Below are positions 42,298-49,238 of a DNA stretch of 64,000 nucleotides, one piece after another. How positions within the stretch are numbered: position 1 is the first letter of the stretch; each line of letters begins with the position of its first letter. A model generated the notes under the pieces. It saw nothing but the letters and a program-made list of their open reading frames with translations. It had not been told where the DNA came from and ran no database searches. The position numbers and the translations under genes were made by a program. Origin of the DNA: Streptomyces mangrovi. GTDB taxonomy: Bacteria; Actinomycetota; Actinomycetes; Streptomycetales; Streptomycetaceae. The stretch spans positions 1 through 64,000 of the forward strand of contig NZ_FOSG01000015.1 of the NCBI RefSeq assembly GCF_900114215.1, given 5' to 3'.

Positions 42298-42474
42298 CTA
42301 GGCCCTGTCTGACAAATAGCGCTGTCCGCCCGAAGGGCGGGCTCCGCGGCGTCCGGTGCGTGCGATCGCAAGGCGGAGGAGGAGAGCGCAGCGTGCTGCG
42401 CCGACGATCGACAACGCAGCGAGCGGGCGTGCCGGACGCCGCGGAGCAGGCGGGATTTGTCAGACAGGGCCTAG
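42298..42474. mobile_element. 177-bp MITE with 20-bp perfect terminal inverted repeats
   Basis: CTAGGCCCTGTCTGACAAAT at 42298-42317 is exactly inverted at 42455-42474. The outer CTAG could be the 4-bp target duplication of IS5-type elements, leaving 16-bp repeats. The interior is also largely palindromic (GCTCCGCGGCGTCCGG near the left, CCGGACGCCGCGGAGC near the right) and has no coding capacity. Ends of this form are familiar from Streptomyces IS elements, which could mobilise it in trans. It sits at the stop codon of tnpB. Confidence 0.85.
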
Positions 42475-43691
42475 ACCACACCGCAGAGGACCAGCCCGGC
42501 CCTGTCGAGGACGTTCGCCGCGCCGACGTGATCCGCGTTGGCGGCGAAACCGCACGCCGTGCACCGGAACGCCGCCTGAGTGACATGGTTGCTCTTGTCC
42601 ACGTGCCCGCAGCCGCCGCGGCTCGGGGGGCAGGTGATCGAGGTGTTGCGGGGGTCCACCGGGATCACGCGGCGACCGGCGCTCTCAGCCTTGTTCGCCA
42701 GGATTCCCAGGAACTGCCCCCAGCCCGCGTCGAGGATGCCGCGGATGAGTCCGGCCTTGGCGGCGGCGCCGTTCAGCAGGAACGCGCCGTCTTTGTCGGG
42801 GTCGGGCCGGGGTGCCGGGCTTCTGGTCATCCCGGCGGTGTTCAGCCGCTCGTGCGCGATCACGTCGTTCCCGGTGACGAGCGCGCGAGCGGCCTTGTGA
42901 TGGAAGTCGGCGCGCTGCCTGCGGATCTTGGCGTGCAGCTTGGCGACCTTCCGTGCGGCGGCGCGGTGGCGCTTGGTGCGCTGCCGGGTGCGCCTGGGGA
43001 ACGTCGCGAGGTGCCGCTGAGCTGCGACCAGCTCCTCGGCCATTGCTTGGAGGAAACGTGGGTTGGCGACGTGTTCGCCGCCGGAGGTGGTCAGGAAGTG
43101 CGTGACGCCCAGGTCGATACCGACGCTTCTCCCGGTGGACGGCAACGGCTCGGCGGGCACCTGGTCGCAGACCAGGACGGCGTACCAGCGCCTCCCCTCG
43201 CGCTTCATACTGATCGTCTTGACCCGTCCCTGCACGGGCCGGTGCTGGTGCACGCGCACATGCCCGACACCCTGGAGGCGGAGGCGGGTCTGCGCATCGT
43301 GCGGGGTGGAGTTCCAGCGGCAGCCGTCGCCGTCACGGGGGAAAGTGACGGTGTCGAAGTGCCCGGCCCCCTTGAAGCGCGGATACCCCGGGGCCTGCCC
43401 GGCCCTGACTCGCCGGAAGAACGCGGCGAACGCCTGGTCCAGACGGCGCAGGGTCGCCTGCTGCGAGGAGAACGACCAGCGCCCCTGCCACTCCGGGTCG
43501 AACGCCCGGATCTCCTTGAGCTGCGCGGACTGGTCGCCGTACCGGACGGTGGTCTTCGAAGCGTGCCGCCAGGCGTCCCGCCGCTCCTGCAGCGCGCCGT
43601 TGTACAGGGAGCGGTGGTCGGCCAGCATCTCGGCCAGGGCCTGCTCCTGGCCGGCGGTGGGGCGCAGCAGGAACTTGTACGCGCGGATCAC
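42471..43691 (-). CDS. tnpB: TnpB, RNA-guided RuvC-type nuclease of IS605 family
   Basis: The 406-residue protein begins at GTG 43691, overlapping tnpA by 4 bp, with MIRAYKFLLRPTAGQEQAL (read with initiator Met). The RuvC motifs are present: Asp in VGIDLGVTHFL, Glu in VIAHERLNTAGM, and the last Asp in NADHVGAANVLDR. Between them lies the zinc ribbon (TCPPSRGGCG…FRCTACGF). TnpB proteins cut DNA guided by an RNA made from the element's right end. The stop codon is supplied by the CTAG at the edge of the MITE, so the natural C-terminus may be lost by several residues. The catalytic core appears intact. Confidence 0.92.
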   Translation of the reverse strand: MIRAYKFLLRPTAGQEQALAEMLADHRSLYNGALQERRDAWRHASKTTVRYGDQSAQLKEIRAFDPEWQGRWSFSSQQATLRRLDQAFAAFFRRVRAGQAPGYPRFKGAGHFDTVTFPRDGDGCRWNSTPHDAQTRLRLQGVGHVRVHQHRPVQGRVKTISMKREGRRWYAVLVCDQVPAEPLPSTGRSVGIDLGVTHFLTTSGGEHVANPRFLQAMAEELVAAQRHLATFPRRTRQRTKRHRAAARKVAKLHAKIRRQRADFHHKAARALVTGNDVIAHERLNTAGMTRSPAPRPDPDKDGAFLLNGAAAKAGLIRGILDAGWGQFLGILANKAESAGRRVIPVDPRNTSITCPPSRGGCGHVDKSNHVTQAAFRCTACGFAANADHVGAANVLDRAGLVLCGVV

Positions 43692-44080
43692 GAGCCGTCC
43701 CCCGGCCGCTTTCCGGGACGTTTCCACTGGGTGTCGATGTATCGGCGCACGGTGTTCACCGATACGGCGCCGGCCGATGCCGCGAAGTACGACGACGACC
43801 ACAGCGTGGGCATCCGCGACCTCAGGTGCGGGAACTCCTCGCGCAGTACACGGGAGGTGAAGCCCTTGAACTGGTTGGCTACGTACGAGGCCGAGGACTT
43901 CGGATCGTGCTGGACGAACAAATGGACGTGGTCGGGCATGACCTCGAGCGCCACGATCCGCCACCCCTGTTCATCGGCCCTGGCCCGGATCAGTTCCTCC
44001 AGGCGTGCCACAACCCGGCCCTCCGGGACCGGGCGGCGGTACTTCGGGCACCACACCACGTGGAGCCCGAGGTCGTACAC
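43688..44080 (-). CDS. tnpA: TnpA, Y1 HUH transposase of IS200/IS605 family
   Basis: The 130-residue protein has the HUH motif in VMPDHVHLFVQHDP, the opening VYDLGLHVVWCPKYRRPV, and the catalytic Tyr in VSVNTVRRYIDTQ following SSSYFAASAG. It moves the element as a single strand. The GTG at 44080 has a GGGGAGGA ribosome site about 11 nt upstream. Length and motifs are complete, so it may be active. Confidence 0.93.
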   Translation of the reverse strand: MYDLGLHVVWCPKYRRPVPEGRVVARLEELIRARADEQGWRIVALEVMPDHVHLFVQHDPKSSASYVANQFKGFTSRVLREEFPHLRSRMPTLWSSSYFAASAGAVSVNTVRRYIDTQWKRPGKRPGDGS

Positions 44081-44239
44081 ATCGGCGGAGAAGTCCTCCC
44101 CACCGCGCTGAAGTGAGGCTTCTCCCGGCTGGACCCTGATGACGGTCTCCTCTATCGGTGCGTCACCGATCCCAGCATGCCCAACGCACCCCGCGCGGGT
44201 CTACCTCTCCCCATTCACCCGAACGGGAAACCTCGCAGG

Positions 44240-44569
44240 TCAGGCAGCGGCGGTTCGCTCGGGCGCGGCGAGCCAGACGAGCCGGGCCGTGACGCCCGTC
44301 TCCCGCCCGAACCACCACACGGCCCGCTCCGGCGAGCCGAGCACGAGCCGCGAGGCGCCGTCGGCGCCGCTCACCTGCGTACGCCCGTCCTCGTACACCG
44401 TGCCCCACGCGGCGACGCACCCGTCCAGCTCCCCGTCGCCCGCCTCCCACACCTGGACCACGGCGAACTGCCGCGGCGCGAGCTCCACGACCATCGCCCG
44501 CAACTCCTCCTCGAAGCGCCCCGAGCCTGCGGCTCCGGAGTCGTCGTTCTGCATCGGCACGGTGCTCAC
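44240..44569 (-). CDS. Hypothetical protein, possibly a small regulatory/immunity-type protein
   Basis: The 109-residue protein (from GTG 44569 with GGGAGG four bases upstream; ATG 44554 is an alternative) reads VELAPRQFAVVQVWEAGDGELD, WGTVYEDGRTQVSG, LVLGSPERAVWWFG, TARLVWLA. It looks like a single alpha/beta domain with several Trp residues and no export signal. I do not recognise the family. It is divergent from the DUF397 gene by 30 bp, suggesting shared control. Confidence 0.6.
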   Translation of the reverse strand: MSTVPMQNDDSGAAGSGRFEEELRAMVVELAPRQFAVVQVWEAGDGELDGCVAAWGTVYEDGRTQVSGADGASRLVLGSPERAVWWFGRETGVTARLVWLAAPERTAAA

Positions 44570-44599
44570 CGAACCTCCCAGGAGACCTGAGGAGCGAGC

Positions 44600-44800
44600 A
44601 TGCCCGACCTCTACTGGCAGAAGTCCACCTACAGCGCTGAGGCCGCCAACTGCGTCTACGTCACCGCAAGCGACGACGGCACCATCAAGCTGCGCGAAAG
44701 CGATCACCCCGGCAGCATCCTCACCACCACGCCCGAGAGCCTGAGAACCTTCATACGCAGCGTGAAGGCCGGCGAGCTCGACCGCTTCACCGGTTCCTGA
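44600..44800 (+). CDS. Orphan DUF397-domain protein
   Basis: The 66-residue protein has the DUF397 pattern LYWQKSTYSAEAANCVYV, IKLRESDHPGSILTTTPESL and FIRSVKAGELDRF. A GAGGAG ribosome site precedes the ATG. Unlike the copy at 15874 it has no XRE-DUF5753 gene beside it; the divergent gene at 44240-44569 is its only close partner. Confidence 0.85.
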   Translation: MPDLYWQKSTYSAEAANCVYVTASDDGTIKLRESDHPGSILTTTPESLRTFIRSVKAGELDRFTGS

Positions 44801-44807
44801 CCTGGAC

Positions 44808-44991
44808 CGGGGTGCGGCGGGGACCGGGTGCGTGCGGGGGTCGGGGCCGGTCCGGGGCGAACATTCCGGACGGCATGATTTACGGCCCTTGCCGTGCACC
44901 GTTGCCTGGACCGGCGATTGGCCACAAATCACGCTTTAGTGTCCGGAACGTCCGCCCCTCCCCGTCCCCTCCCGCCGTCGCCCGGGTGCGG
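44808..44991 (-). repeat. Copy A of a ~180-bp repeat with a 99-nt hairpin core (44857-44955)
   Basis: On the minus strand the core has a 15-bp outer stem (GCGGACGTTCCGGAC with GTCCGGAATGTTCGC), an inner stem (GTGATTTGTGGCC with GGCCGTAAATCAT) and a 32-nt loop ending AACGGTGCACGGCAA. All mismatches in the stems are G-U pairs on this strand only. The flanks are shared with copy B at 47872-48054, which is inverted. It may be a structured RNA or a non-autonomous mobile element; it lies just behind the DUF397 gene and upstream of the DUF2750 gene on the other strand. Confidence 0.7.
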
Positions 44992-45085
44992 CTGGTTCCC
45001 GGCTGTCCGTCGCGCGGTACCGCAACGCTCAGCGCTCGCCCCTACAGGTCGGTTGGCCAGCGGTCGCCGCTACGCTGCGGTGGCT

Positions 45086-45457
45086 ATGAGCCAGAGTGGT
45101 GCGCAGGCCGCAGCCTTCTTCCGGGACGTCCCCCGCAACCGGACGGTCTGGTTCGTGCAGGACGAGCAGGGGAGCCCGGCGCCTCGGGATTCCGACGGCA
45201 CACGGAGCCTGCCGTTCTGGTCCACCTCCGCGCGTGCCACCCGGGCGGCACGTGTGTGGGGTCACGGGCTGTGGATGACGTCGATGCCCCTGGAGCAGTG
45301 GCGGGAGGGCGAATTGCCCTCTGCCGCCGAGGACGGGTTGCTGATCGGGATCAACTGGTCAGGTCCTCGTCTTGTGGGGTGGAGCTTCACCGTCGCAGAG
45401 ACGCTCAATCGCCTCGTTGCCGCCGACTTACCGGCACCGCATGCACCATCGGAATGA
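45086..45457 (+). CDS. DUF2750-domain protein
   Basis: The 123-residue protein begins MSQSGAQAAAFFRDVPRNRT and has the family pattern VWFVQDEQGSPAPRDSDGTR, LPFWSTSARATRAARVW, PLEQWREGELPSAAEDGLLI, GINWSGPRLVGW. Function is unknown; the domain is found in small stand-alone cytoplasmic proteins and near immunity genes. A TACGCT box at 45071-45076 lies 9 nt before the ATG and there is no ribosome site, so the message may be leaderless or nearly so. Confidence 0.75.
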   Translation: MSQSGAQAAAFFRDVPRNRTVWFVQDEQGSPAPRDSDGTRSLPFWSTSARATRAARVWGHGLWMTSMPLEQWREGELPSAAEDGLLIGINWSGPRLVGWSFTVAETLNRLVAADLPAPHAPSE

Positions 45458-45616
45458 GCGCGGGCGGCATCGGCAGATCAGGCCCGGTCCGAAGCGCAGT
45501 CCGGGTCAGGGCGCTTCGTTCAGCCTGGAGGCGAGCCGCGGATGCCCTGTCCGCGCAGCCGTGTCGCCCTGGAAAAGGGATTGCCCCGGAGGGAGAGCTC
45601 ACGTTGGCTGGGCAGC

Positions 45617-46171
45617 ATGGCCGAACTGCATACCGATCGCCTCCTCCTTCGTCGATGGCGTGACTGCGACCTCGGACCATGGGCGGCGATGAACGCCGAT
45701 CCCGAGGTCCGCGAGCACTTGGGCGATGTACTCAACCGTGAACAGAGCGATGCCTCTGTGGCACTGTTCCAGGCCGATTTCGACCGGCGAGGCTACGGGT
45801 GGTGGGCGGTCGAGGTGCAGGCCACAGGCGAGTTCATCGGCTTTGCGGGCCTGGACGAAGTGGATGACGGCATGCCGTTCACCGGAGTGGAGATCGGCTG
45901 GAGGCTCGCCCGGTCGGCCTGGGGCCGGGGCTACGCCACCGAGGCCGCACTGACGGTACTGGCCTACGGCTTCGACACGCTCGAGCTTCCCGAAGTCCTC
46001 GCCGTGACCACAGCCACCAACCTTCGTTCACAGGCGGTCATGCGCCGGATCGGTATGACCCGGGACCCGGCCGACGACTTCGACGACCCCGCCGCACCCG
46101 AAGGACCACTGCGCCCGAACGTGCTGTACCGGATCGCCCGCGGTACGAGAGTCCGACATTCGCCGCGGTAG
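45617..46171 (+). CDS. GNAT-family N-acetyltransferase
   Basis: The 184-residue protein belongs to the RimJ/RimL-type GNAT group: LHTDRLLLRRWRDCDLGPWA at the start, WWAVEVQATGEFIGFAGLD, IGWRLARSAWGRGYATEAAL for acetyl-CoA binding, then AVTTATNLRSQAVMRRIGM. It would acetylate an amine or protein N-terminus; substrate unknown. The ATG at 45617 begins the conserved domain. The 159 bp before it contain no other gene. Confidence 0.88.
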   Translation: MAELHTDRLLLRRWRDCDLGPWAAMNADPEVREHLGDVLNREQSDASVALFQADFDRRGYGWWAVEVQATGEFIGFAGLDEVDDGMPFTGVEIGWRLARSAWGRGYATEAALTVLAYGFDTLELPEVLAVTTATNLRSQAVMRRIGMTRDPADDFDDPAAPEGPLRPNVLYRIARGTRVRHSPR

Positions 46172-46235
46172 CAGGGGCATGTGCACGGAAGATGCGGTAC
46201 GGCATGCGGGAAGCCGACCCGCACCCCGCAGCGCG

Positions 46236-46257
46236 CCGGACGGCATGGCTTACGGCC
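46236..46257 (-). repeat. Partial third copy (C) of the hairpin repeat
   Basis: CCGGACGGCATGGCTTACGGCC differs from 44866-44887 of copy A at two positions. Only the 3' arm of the minus-strand hairpin is recognisable, so it is a remnant, in the same orientation as copy A, lying between two convergent genes. Confidence 0.55.
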
Positions 46258-46271
46258 GCCGCTGCGGCCCG

Positions 46272-47654
46272 TCAGCCGACCGATCCGGTGCCCCAGGCGG
46301 AAACCTCTCCGTCGAGTTCCTCGGGCGCCTTCGTGTGGCCTGGATACCTGTAATCCAGACGGTCGGCGTCAGGGTATTTCTCGGCCCATGCTTCCGCCGC
46401 ATGAGGCGGGTTGACCGGGTCCAGGGGGTTCACGAGGAGAAGCAGTCTCGGTGTTTCCTTCTTATCGGGCATCGTCCATGTGGAGTCCGCACCGGCAGGC
46501 ATCACCGAGCACGGACGGTGCATGCCCGAGAGCGCGGCTCCGAGGGGATTCCTCTCCGGCGACCCCGCGCCCACCCCCCACCCCCGGTACGCCGTGCAGA
46601 CATTGGCGAGGTACCCCACAAACTCCGGGAGCACCTGGCCGTCACGGTCACGGCGGGTGTAGCTACGGCTGCTGGACTCTACGACCCCTTTGCCCGCCTT
46701 GCCGATATCCGGCCAACTGATCAGGATCTCGCGCAGTGGTTCAGCGTTTTTTCCGAGGTCGCGGGAGAGAGAGAAGAGAGCGGTCATCCGCTCGTACTCC
46801 TCGGCGCCGTCGGCGAGACCGGTCTGCGTGCCGTCGTAGCCCATGTCCCGGAGCGTCCGGTGAAGCTCCTTCCGGCAGTCGGAGGCCGCATCGCTTTCAT
46901 CGCATTCCATGACGTCCTGCAAGCCCGCCTCCACCGCCAGGCTCCGCTCGACCATGAGCGTGGTCGCGGACGTGCCCGGCGGAGGCGCGGGAGCGTCCAT
47001 CACCACCCAGCCGCCGGCGCGCTCCAGCTCGGGCATCACGGCCGTTGCCCGGACCGCCCCGAACGACTGCGCGTACACCCCCGATATCTCCCCCTCCTTC
47101 TCGACGAGCTCCTTGAACGACTCCTGGTATTCCGCACGGTCGAGGCTGTAGAGGTCCATGTCGCAGGAGTTCCGGAAATCGTCGGACCAGTTCTTCGTCT
47201 GCCATTCCGAGAGTTCGCCGCCCGTCGATACGTCCGTGACGGTTTCGAGGCATTCGGCGCTGACCCCGTGAACAGCCCAGGGCTCGATGAATGTGGCCAC
47301 CGCCCGGTGGCGCAGCCAGGAAGGAAGAAGCGATCGGGCGGACACGGCGTCCAGTGGACGCAGTCCGGGCCTCCCCGGGTCCCAGAGGACCAGTCCGCCT
47401 CGTTCCCCGGATGTGCGAATGACCGGCGCGCCCTCCTCGCCGGGGGGCGTGTAGATCACCGTCCACACTCCCGTGGAGAGCAGGTGACAGCGGACGCTCT
47501 CTTCGGCACACGGCTGAGGCTTGGGAGCTGTCGACTGCCCGCGCTCGTCAGCCCGGTACAGATGCAGGCCGGCGAGGACGACGGCGGCCAGGGCCGCCAC
47601 GCCGGCGAACCAGCGGACGGCCGTGGCGCGGCCGGGGTTACGCGCCCCCGGCAT
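46272..47654 (-). CDS. Membrane-anchored or secreted alpha/beta-hydrolase (tripeptidyl aminopeptidase-like)
   Basis: The 460-residue protein has an N-terminal signal-anchor (TAVRWFAGVAALAAVVLAGLHLY, about 10-32). An alpha/beta-hydrolase domain follows: GGLVLWDPGRPGLRPLD as the oxyanion strand, nucleophile elbow GVYAQSFGAVRA with Ser, LLLLVNPLDPVNPPHAAEAW as the acid strand and YRYPGHTKAPEEL with His. This is the pattern of Streptomyces secreted tripeptidyl aminopeptidases and proline-iminopeptidase relatives. Several Cys pairs suggest disulfides outside the cell. The start is ATG 47654; the open frame continues upstream into repeat copy B, which should not be taken as coding. Confidence 0.7.
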   Translation of the reverse strand: MPGARNPGRATAVRWFAGVAALAAVVLAGLHLYRADERGQSTAPKPQPCAEESVRCHLLSTGVWTVIYTPPGEEGAPVIRTSGERGGLVLWDPGRPGLRPLDAVSARSLLPSWLRHRAVATFIEPWAVHGVSAECLETVTDVSTGGELSEWQTKNWSDDFRNSCDMDLYSLDRAEYQESFKELVEKEGEISGVYAQSFGAVRATAVMPELERAGGWVVMDAPAPPPGTSATTLMVERSLAVEAGLQDVMECDESDAASDCRKELHRTLRDMGYDGTQTGLADGAEEYERMTALFSLSRDLGKNAEPLREILISWPDIGKAGKGVVESSSRSYTRRDRDGQVLPEFVGYLANVCTAYRGWGVGAGSPERNPLGAALSGMHRPCSVMPAGADSTWTMPDKKETPRLLLLVNPLDPVNPPHAAEAWAEKYPDADRLDYRYPGHTKAPEELDGEVSAWGTGSVG

Positions 47655-47871
47655 GCCGCGCTTGCGTCGCACTGGTAACAGGTGTCCTAGGTCGAGGTCG
47701 GAGCATCCGGGAGGCCAATGGACCGAGGGCCGACTGTATCGCGCGAAGCAGGAGACGAGACCGCCGGGAAGCGGTGCCGACGGAAGCGGCAAGCGTCTTC
47801 GCCTCACGCCCGCAGCCGGGCGACAGGTCCGTACCACCTCGCGTCCGTGGCCAGTGCGCGCGCCACCCCGC

Positions 47872-48054
47872 GCCCGCAACCGGGCGACGGCGGGAGGGGA
47901 CGGGGAGGGGCGGACGTTCCGGACACTCAAGTATTATTTGCGGCCAATAGGCGCTTCGCGGAACGGTGCACGGCAACGGCCGTAAATAATACCGTCCGGA
48001 ATGTTCGCCCCGGACCGGCCCCGACCCCCACGCGCACCCGGCCCCACCGCACCC
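47872..48054 (+). repeat. Copy B of the ~180-bp repeat with a 99-nt hairpin core (47910-48008)
   Basis: The plus strand folds as copy A does on the minus strand: outer arms 47910-47924 and 47994-48008, inner arms 47931-47945 and 47978-47992 (GTATTATTTGCGGCC with GGCCGTAAATAATAC), loop of 32 nt ending AACGGTGCACGGCAAC. Both cores are exactly 99 nt. Inner-stem differences from copy A include two compensated base pairs. The element lies in the 745-bp gene-free stretch 47655-48399, about 390 bp upstream of the beta-trefoil gene on the same strand. Confidence 0.7.
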
Positions 48055-48132
48055 GCACCCGCACCCGGAAAACAAACGCCCCCCTCCGCGTTAACCCGAG
48101 GTTGCGGAACCGGTCTCACCGAGAGAATTCCT

Positions 48133-48156
48133 TTCCGATTCGAAAATCGAACGGAA
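48133..48156. promoter_or_regulatory. Imperfect palindrome in the leader of the beta-trefoil gene
   Basis: TTCCGATTCGA and TCGAACGGAA pair with a one-base bulge around AAA. It lies 244 bp upstream of the GTG at 48400, in a locally AT-richer stretch, and a TAGTCT box follows at 48186-48191. It may be an operator; the rest of 48055-48399 shows no gene. Confidence 0.35.
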
Positions 48157-48399
48157 TGAGCCCGCTGAAGAGTGGCGTCCGCCGATAGTCTGGCGCCGCC
48201 TCGTGGATCAGCGCGGGGCAACCGCGGGAGCGTCCGAGGGGAGGGCGTTCCGATCGCGGTTCCGGGGGGCAGTGGAGCCGGGGGGAAATCGCCGCGCGGG
48301 AAATCGCGCGTTCCGGCACACGCAGGCGCCCGAAGGCGCCGATTTCGCTTCTCCGCCGCCCCGGAATCACCACCGATTCACCGAAGGTGAGGACGACCC

Positions 48400-49101
48400 G
48401 TGCGACGCATGACCTCCGTTCTTCTGGCCCTGAGCGCTCTGGTGGGGGCCTCCGCGCTGACCGCCCCGGCGGCCGCGGCCGCCGCGCAGACCGGCCGCCC
48501 GGCCACCGTGCGGACCGCCGTACCGGCCGGCTGGGAGGTGGTCGAGGGTGACGAGGTGGCCGCCCTGAACGGCGGGGCGGACGGCAAGCGCTCCTCCGCC
48601 CCCCAGGCCGCCGCGCAGGACCTCACCGAGCAGGGCTCGGAAGCGGACGAACTCTCCCTCATCGCGATGCAGTCGGTCCGCAACGAGCGGTTCGTCGCGA
48701 CCGAGAAGAACTACCCGGCTCCGAACACCGGTGCGCTGCGGGCCCGTTCCGCCGAGTACGGCGGCTCCTGGGAGGGCTTCGCCTTCGAGTGGGACGAGAC
48801 CACCGAGACCTACGCCCTGAGGTCGCTGGCCAACGACCTGTATGTGGCGGTGGAGAAGAACTTCACCGGCAGCTCCCAGAACCTGCTGCGCGCCCGCTCC
48901 ACCGGTGTGGGCGGCTGGGAGCGGTTCGTCGTGTACTACAACGCGGAGCTGGACCGCTGGGCGCTCCAGTCCACGCTGAACGGCCTGTTCGTCGCCATGG
49001 AGAACGGCTACACCGGCTCGCTCCAGTACGCCCTGCGCGCCCGTTCCGCCGAGATCGGCGGTTCCTGGGAGGAGTTCGTCCTCTACGACCTGGGTGCCTG
49101 A
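48400..49101 (+). CDS. Secreted fascin-like beta-trefoil protein
   Basis: The 233-residue protein has a signal peptide (RRMTSVLLALSALVGASALT…AAAAA) and a Ser/Ala/Glu-rich linker to about residue 85. Three consecutive ~45-residue repeats follow: LIAMQSVRNERFVATEKNY…LRARS, YALRSLANDLYVAVEKNF…LRARS and WALQSTLNGLFVAMENGY…LRARS. Each ends in GG.WE.F. Three such repeats make a complete beta-trefoil of the fascin/actin-crosslinking type. No catalytic domain is attached, so it is probably a secreted binding (lectin-like) protein. The GTG at 48400 has a GTGAGG site; it is followed by a good terminator. Confidence 0.8.
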   Translation: MRRMTSVLLALSALVGASALTAPAAAAAAQTGRPATVRTAVPAGWEVVEGDEVAALNGGADGKRSSAPQAAAQDLTEQGSEADELSLIAMQSVRNERFVATEKNYPAPNTGALRARSAEYGGSWEGFAFEWDETTETYALRSLANDLYVAVEKNFTGSSQNLLRARSTGVGGWERFVVYYNAELDRWALQSTLNGLFVAMENGYTGSLQYALRARSAEIGGSWEEFVLYDLGA

Positions 49102-49123
49102 GCCCCGGCCGGACGGACGGAAA

Positions 49124-49157
49124 GCGCCCGTACCCCACGTCCCGGGGGTACGGGCGC
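49124..49157. terminator. 13-bp stem terminator after the beta-trefoil gene
   Basis: GCGCCCGTACCCC (49124-49136) pairs with GGGGTACGGGCGC (49145-49157) 22 bp after the stop, between two converging genes. Confidence 0.75.
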
Positions 49158-49238
49158 CTCCGTGAGGACAGGTGCCCTCGGCGGACGCGGGCGGTCCCGG
49201 TCCGCATTCGTGACCACGTCGCGCCACCGGCGTCGGGC

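Larger units (their letters stand above)
42255..44138 (-). mobile_element. IS200/IS605-family insertion sequence (tnpA + tnpB), boundaries to within a few bases
   Basis: The element contains a Y1 HUH transposase gene and a TnpB gene overlapping by 4 bp. A hairpin lies 8 bp from the right end (42262-42281) and a GGAGAAG/CTTCTCC pairing near the left end. The right edge is fixed by the interrupted Uma2-like frame; the left edge is placed after the minus-strand sequence GAGGAGACCGTCAT (44139-44152), which looks like the displaced ribosome site. No terminal inverted repeats or target duplication are expected for this family. Without the 177-bp MITE it would be about 1.7 kb. Confidence 0.8.

Noticed and set aside
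42298..42474. MITE ends as the terminal repeats of the IS200/IS605 element
   Set aside because: That family has no terminal inverted repeats, and the Uma2-like frame shows that the IS continues left of the MITE to about 42255.
44812..45663. A plus-strand frame running through repeat copy A, with a similar peptide in copy B (both contain VRNVRPSPSPPAVAR)
   Set aside because: The similarity comes from the shared repeat DNA. The differences between the copies preserve base pairing rather than reading frame, and neither has a ribosome site or continues consistently.
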